A DNA stretch of 10,088 bases, from NCBI GenBank assembly GCA_027858355.1, contig JAQICW010000521.1:1-10088 (forward strand), read 5' to 3'. Each line of letters starts with the position of its first letter. The first letter of the stretch is position 1. This DNA comes from Desulfobacula sp. Lineage in GTDB: Bacteria > Desulfobacterota > Desulfobacteria > Desulfobacterales > Desulfobacteraceae. The notes beneath the pieces are model-generated. The model made no database searches. It had not been told where the DNA came from and was given only the letters and a program-made list of their open reading frames with translations. The position numbers were made by a program, and so were the translations under genes. Positions 7,231 through 10,088 of the stretch are shown piece after piece.

Positions 7231-7266
7231 AAAACCGACGGGCAATTGAATAGTTCGTCGGTTTTT
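7231..7266 (+). terminator. Intrinsic terminator after the carD-like gene
   Basis: AAAACCGACG (7231-7240) is perfectly complementary to CGTCGGTTTT (7256-7265), giving a 10-bp stem with a 15-base loop. The T-run 7262-7266 closes it. It lies 27 bases after the carD-like stop. The next gene's ATG is at 7271, five bases past the hairpin, so the structure also bears on expression of that gene. Confidence 0.85.
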
Positions 7267-7270
7267 GTTT

Positions 7271-8200
7271 ATGAAAATCAATATTAAAATACCTGAAGAT
7301 CTAAAAGAGAACCGCCTTGATACGGTAATTTCTACTTTTAACCAATCCTGTTCAAGAAGCCTTGCTGTAAAACTCATAAACACCGGCACTATACTGGTTA
7401 ATAATGAAAAAAAGAAACCCGGGTTTAAGGTAAAACCAGGTGATATCATAACGGGAATTATTCCTGATCCTGACATAGATATTCCAGTGTTACCTGAAAA
7501 CATTCCTCTGGATATTGAATTTGAAGATGCTCATATTATTGTGATTAACAAAAAACCGGGGATGATTGTCCATCCTGGTCCTGGAAATCTGACGGGAACT
7601 CTTGTTAATGCTCTATTATTTCATGAACCAAAAATAAACGGGGTGGGACAAGACCCTTTCCGATCCGGTATTGTTCACCGGCTGGATAAAGATACCAGTG
7701 GATTAATGGTTGTTGTGAAAACAGAGACAGCTTTGGATTTTCTGCAAAAAGAATTCAAACATCGGCGGGTGGCGAAAAAATATTTTGCCCTGATTTCCGG
7801 AAATTTGCCCGAGGATCAAGGAGAAATAAACCTTCCCCTTGGCCGGCACCCGGTTAAAAGAAAAATAATGGCCGTAAACCATGAACATGGAAAACCTGCA
7901 AGAACAATCTGGATAATCAAAAAGCGCTTTAAGTCGGCCTGCCTTGTTGAGGTGCTTTTAAAAACAGGAAGGACCCATCAAATCAGAGTCCATTTTTATG
8001 CCATTGATCACCCATTGGTCGGGGACCTTATCTATCAACCCAGAAGATACCGTAAAAAAAAGAGCATAGCACCCCGGCAAATGCTTCACTCCTGGCAACT
8101 TGCTTTCAGACATCCTTATTCTGGTAAAAAAATGCAATTTGAAGCAGACCCGCCTGAAGATTTATTAAAGATAGAAACGCTGCTTGAATCGCTTCCATGA
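7271..8200 (+). CDS. rluD: RluA-family 23S rRNA pseudouridine synthase, RluD-like
   Basis: These enzymes convert uridines to pseudouridine in RNA; RluD acts on helix 69 of 23S rRNA. From ATG 7271 the protein has 309 residues. An N-terminal S4 RNA-binding domain covers about residues 14-65 (RLDTVISTF, SRSLAVKLINTGTILVN, KPGDII). The catalytic domain follows, with INKKPGMIVHPGPGN (92-106) and HRLDKDTSGLMV (136-147). The catalytic Asp is at 139, the same number as in E. coli RluD. RTHQIRVHF and HPLVGD complete the fold. TTG at 7265 would add two residues but lies inside the terminator stem. No clear ribosome binding site precedes either start. The RluD-type call rests on domain content; another RluA-family target is possible. 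Confidence 0.9.
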   Translation: MKINIKIPEDLKENRLDTVISTFNQSCSRSLAVKLINTGTILVNNEKKKPGFKVKPGDIITGIIPDPDIDIPVLPENIPLDIEFEDAHIIVINKKPGMIVHPGPGNLTGTLVNALLFHEPKINGVGQDPFRSGIVHRLDKDTSGLMVVVKTETALDFLQKEFKHRRVAKKYFALISGNLPEDQGEINLPLGRHPVKRKIMAVNHEHGKPARTIWIIKKRFKSACLVEVLLKTGRTHQIRVHFYAIDHPLVGDLIYQPRRYRKKKSIAPRQMLHSWQLAFRHPYSGKKMQFEADPPEDLLKIETLLESLP

Positions 8201-8214
8201 ATAAAAGGTAAAAT

Positions 8215-8289
8215 ATGTCAAAAAATTATGATCCTAAAATGCACACGGCCGAACATTTGCTGAACCAGGCAATGGTGAGCAGGGTTTGA
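8215..8289 (+). pseudogene. Relic of an AlaX-like alanyl-tRNA-editing protein
   Basis: An ATG with AAGGT upstream opens 24 codons (MSKNYDPKMHTAEHLLNQAM, then VSRV) before a TGA at 8287. HTAEHLLNQ matches the first zinc-binding HxxxH motif of the AlaRS/ThrRS second additional domain found in free-standing AlaX-like proteins. After the stop, the same frame reads RQCFKDQIQAF, which faintly recalls the family's following CxRCF stretch, and ends near 8341. No remainder of the gene is seen before or after the facing minus-strand gene. I read it as a decayed or truncated gene. A chance or regulatory mini-ORF is the alternative. Confidence 0.55.
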
Positions 8290-8338
8290 AGGCAGTGTTT
8301 TAAGGATCAGATTCAAGCTTTTGTGATTTTATCGGCTT

Positions 8339-9442
8339 TTATTCTTCTTTAAGGTCTTCAATGAAATCATCGTACATATCTTCAGTATTACATAAAACCA
8401 AATCAATTTGTTTGATGCTTCTAGTATGCGGGATTTTTTTTCTTGCACTTCTCAATGCATATAAAAATTTATTGCGCTTATCCAGATCAGTGGTGTAAAT
8501 ATCGAACAGCTTAATCAGTTCTTTAATCATTACATCTATTTTTGATATTGCCTTTATCTGATGGGCTTTAGTTTTTTTTTGTACAATTAGATCATTGTGG
8601 TTTTGAACCATTTTCAATAATCTGTCTGCTTCTGTGATGAAATTGTAAGGATAAGATGATTCTAAAATTTGGATTAACCTGTTAAAACCTGAAAATATTT
8701 CTTGAGTTTTCTTTATCTCAGTTAAGTTGATACGGAAGTCTTCAATCGATTGGATCAATAACTCCCAGAATTTAACCTGCCTGGTATAAAATTCTGAAAT
8801 AATTTTTACATCATCGGCCATTTTAGCAATTTTTTCTTTATTATTATAACAAGAATAAATCAGGGAATATGAGTCTTGTCTGGACAAGATTATTTTCAAT
8901 ATTTGCAAGTATTCATGGATTTCTGTTTTGCCCGGGTAAAATGGTTTTTGAGCAATGGGTTTGAATGAATTAAGATTTGTCTCCCATTTTTTTAAGTCCA
9001 ATAGCAAGGAGCGGGAAAAATTATACTGGTCATCAAAATTATTTTGATTTTTTCCCTTGGATAATTTTTGATAAAATGAGACCACATCTTGAAATATTGA
9101 ATTTTCCACATTTTTATTTGTAATAATTTCCACATATTTTTCTGGAGACTGGAGTAAAATTTGTTTGGTTTCAAACGGGGTAATATTTTTGCCATCAACC
9201 CTGAAATGTATTTTCAATTCCTGTGCTGACCAGAAAATATATTGAAGCGTATCGATTTCTGGCAAATCATGCATTTCCTTTAAATGGGCAATAAATTTAT
9301 CCAGAACTACCTGTCCGTGGTTTTCAAATTGCTCTATGATACAGGAAATTACAAAATTTTGTTCTTCCCGGGGGTTATTGTCAAATCCAAATGTCAGCTG
9401 TCTTGGACCCAGTATCATTTCTTTTATAAATTGTATTTTCAT
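8339..9442 (-). CDS. Orphan helical protein, possibly a BrxC/PglY/DUF6079 C-terminal-like fragment
   Basis: This 367-residue soluble protein is rich in Lys, Ile and Asn and lacks a signal peptide, membrane segment, Walker A motif or recognisable catalytic motif. Residues 60-110 look like a winged-helix-type segment (LQYIFWSAQELKIHFRVDG...). Residues 145-312 are mostly helical, with landmarks WETNLNSFKPIAQ (153-165), YPGK (169-172), QDSYSLI (189-195), EFYTRQVKFWELL (217-229) and YPYNFITEADRLL (264-276). From memory, this order resembles the C-terminal part of the large phage-defence ATPases BrxC/PglY and DUF6079, whose N-terminal ATPase is absent here. The start ATG at 9442 has only a weak ribosome binding site, and an in-frame TAG lies 27 bases upstream. 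The gene is visibly more A/T-rich than its neighbours and faces the AlaX-like relic. It is certain as an ORF; its function is unassigned. Confidence 0.65.
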   Translation of the reverse strand: MKIQFIKEMILGPRQLTFGFDNNPREEQNFVISCIIEQFENHGQVVLDKFIAHLKEMHDLPEIDTLQYIFWSAQELKIHFRVDGKNITPFETKQILLQSPEKYVEIITNKNVENSIFQDVVSFYQKLSKGKNQNNFDDQYNFSRSLLLDLKKWETNLNSFKPIAQKPFYPGKTEIHEYLQILKIILSRQDSYSLIYSCYNNKEKIAKMADDVKIISEFYTRQVKFWELLIQSIEDFRINLTEIKKTQEIFSGFNRLIQILESSYPYNFITEADRLLKMVQNHNDLIVQKKTKAHQIKAISKIDVMIKELIKLFDIYTTDLDKRNKFLYALRSARKKIPHTRSIKQIDLVLCNTEDMYDDFIEDLKEE

Positions 9443-9499
9443 AATCTGATATCTTTCTAATTTTTGATGCTAAAAATTATCAATACATGCTTAAGATAA

Positions 9500-9526
9500 A
9501 TTATGCAGGAGTCACGTTTTTGTGAA
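9500..9526 (-). promoter_or_regulatory. Candidate promoter of the orphan minus-strand gene
   Basis: Read on the minus strand, TTCACA (9526-9521) and CATAAT (9505-9500) each match five of six bases of the -35 and -10 consensus. The spacer is 15 bases, shorter than ideal. The pair sits just past the formate dehydrogenase terminator, where the orphan gene would need its own promoter. Confidence 0.25.
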
Positions 9527-9576
9527 GAAAAATATTGAGCAGGCAAAGGGTGTGAGCCCTTTGCCTGCTCAATATT
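9526..9576 (-). terminator. Strong intrinsic terminator of the formate dehydrogenase gene
   Basis: Positions 9531-9550 and 9557-9576 are perfect reverse complements: 20 bp with a six-base loop (TGTGAG on the plus strand). The stem core is GAGCAGGCAAAGGG. On the minus strand the hairpin starts 11 bases after the stop codon and runs into TTTTTC, a good terminator tail. On the plus strand the tail is poor, so it serves mainly the minus-strand gene. Confidence 0.92.
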
Positions 9577-9587
9577 GTATTGGATTT

Positions 9588-10088
9588 TTATGCTGTAGCC
9601 GGTTCAATTTTTATGGCGCAGACCTTAAACTCAGGTATTTTGGCTGTTGGGTCCAGTTTTGCATTTGTCAGCTCATTGGCTGCGGCTTTGGCAAAATGGA
9701 AGGGGATAAAAATGGTCCCATCCACAGCTTTTGAGGATACTTTGAGTTTTGCACTGATTTTGCCCCTGCGTGAAGAAACATCCACCATGGATCCTGTATC
9801 AAGTCCAAGCTTCTGAGCATCCCCGGAAGAAATTTCCACAAAGCACTCAGGTGAGAGCATGTTGAGGCCGTTTGTCTTCATGGTCATGGTTCCGGTGTGA
9901 TAGTGATATAATACCCTTCCCGTTGTAAGGACATAGGGATATACTTCATCGGGCACCTCAGCCGGAGGAGTGTGCTCAATGGCATGGAAGAACCCCTTGC
10001 CTCGGGTAAATTGTGTGGTATGAAGAATGGGCGTTCCTTCATGGGTTTCATTGGGGCAAGGCCAGTGGATGCCGATTTTATCGATTCT
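9588..10088 (-). CDS. fdhA: Formate dehydrogenase alpha subunit, C-terminal 166 residues (cut by window edge)
   Basis: This is the 3' end of a large molybdopterin oxidoreductase that oxidises formate or reduces CO2. Its 5' part lies beyond 10088. The visible portion is the molydopterin-dinucleotide-binding domain. It shows HWPCPN (residues 8-13 of the fragment), GTPILH, FTRGKGFFHAIEHTPPAE, PYVLTTGRVLYHYHTGTMT and SSRRGKISAKLKV, and ends PEFKVCAIKIEPATA. These blocks are characteristic of FdhA/FdhF-type formate dehydrogenases rather than nitrate or polysulfide reductases. The active-site Cys/Sec region, iron-sulfur ligands and any Tat signal are outside the window, so cytoplasmic or periplasmic location cannot be judged. 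The reading frame is open across the edge. Confidence 0.92.
   Translation of the reverse strand, partial: RIDKIGIHWPCPNETHEGTPILHTTQFTRGKGFFHAIEHTPPAEVPDEVYPYVLTTGRVLYHYHTGTMTMKTNGLNMLSPECFVEISSGDAQKLGLDTGSMVDVSSRRGKISAKLKVSSKAVDGTIFIPFHFAKAAANELTNAKLDPTAKIPEFKVCAIKIEPATA

Noticed and set aside
7201..7503. 100-codon minus-strand frame opposite the start of rluD
   Set aside because: It overlaps the terminator and the S4 domain coding region and shows no motif; a shadow.
8290..8338. Possible bidirectional terminator between the AlaX-like relic and the orphan gene
   Set aside because: Only an AAGC/GCTT-type weak pairing could be found, without a stable stem, so no terminator is claimed.
9522..9816. 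Plus-strand reading frames across the hairpin and the fdhA end
   Set aside because: They read through the terminator stem and opposite the well-supported fdhA C-terminus, with no known motif.
1..10088. CRISPR array, insertion sequence ends or attachment sites
   Set aside because: No regularly spaced repeats, transposase or integrase genes, or tRNA-end duplications were seen. The 3' end of the tRNA-Gln is not repeated elsewhere in the window as far as I could see by eye.

Overview
The window looks like a moderately A+T-rich chromosomal segment from a sulfate-reducing Desulfobacterota, most likely Desulfobacteraceae (Desulfobacter/Desulfobacula-like). That placement is inferred from the protein style and from gene order: ispE, tRNA-Gln, prs, an L25/CTC ribosomal protein, pth and a CarD-family regulator in a row, with a formate dehydrogenase alpha subunit nearby. 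It was not confirmed by any search.

Positions 170-6464 form one dense plus-strand block with very short gaps. The order is: a fused ADP-forming acyl/acetyl-CoA synthetase, a 4'-phosphopantetheinyl transferase, a DUF1844 protein, ispE (isoprenoid precursor synthesis), tRNA-Gln(UUG), prs (PRPP synthesis), rplY/ctc (5S rRNA-binding ribosomal protein) and pth (peptidyl-tRNA hydrolase). Several junctions show translational coupling: the TGATT stop/start overlap at 2294-2298, the TTGA overlap at 3186-3189, and an 11-base gap between rplY and pth. The tRNA sits between two coding genes with no clear promoter or terminator of its own, so it is probably cut out of the operon transcript. Three genes appear to use non-ATG starts (ATT or ATC for the transferase, TTG for ispE, TTG for rplY).

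After a 203-base gap, positions 6668-7204 encode a CarD/CdnL-type RNA polymerase-binding regulator followed by a clean intrinsic terminator (7231-7266). An RluD-type pseudouridine synthase begins only a few bases beyond that terminator's T-run.

Positions 8201-9530 look like an accessory or scarred segment. A 24-codon plus-strand relic carries the HTAEH signature of an alanyl-tRNA-editing (AlaX-like) protein and then hits a stop. Facing it on the minus strand is a 367-residue, A/T-rich, helix-rich orphan. From memory it resembles the C-terminal part of the large P-loop ATPases of BREX/Pgl-type phage defence (BrxC/PglY/DUF6079), but it has no ATPase domain. This is the least ordinary part of the window.

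The right edge (9588-10088, minus strand) holds the last 166 codons of a molybdopterin formate dehydrogenase alpha subunit. It ends in a strong intrinsic terminator built on a perfect 20-bp inverted repeat (9531-9576), which insulates it from the orphan gene downstream.
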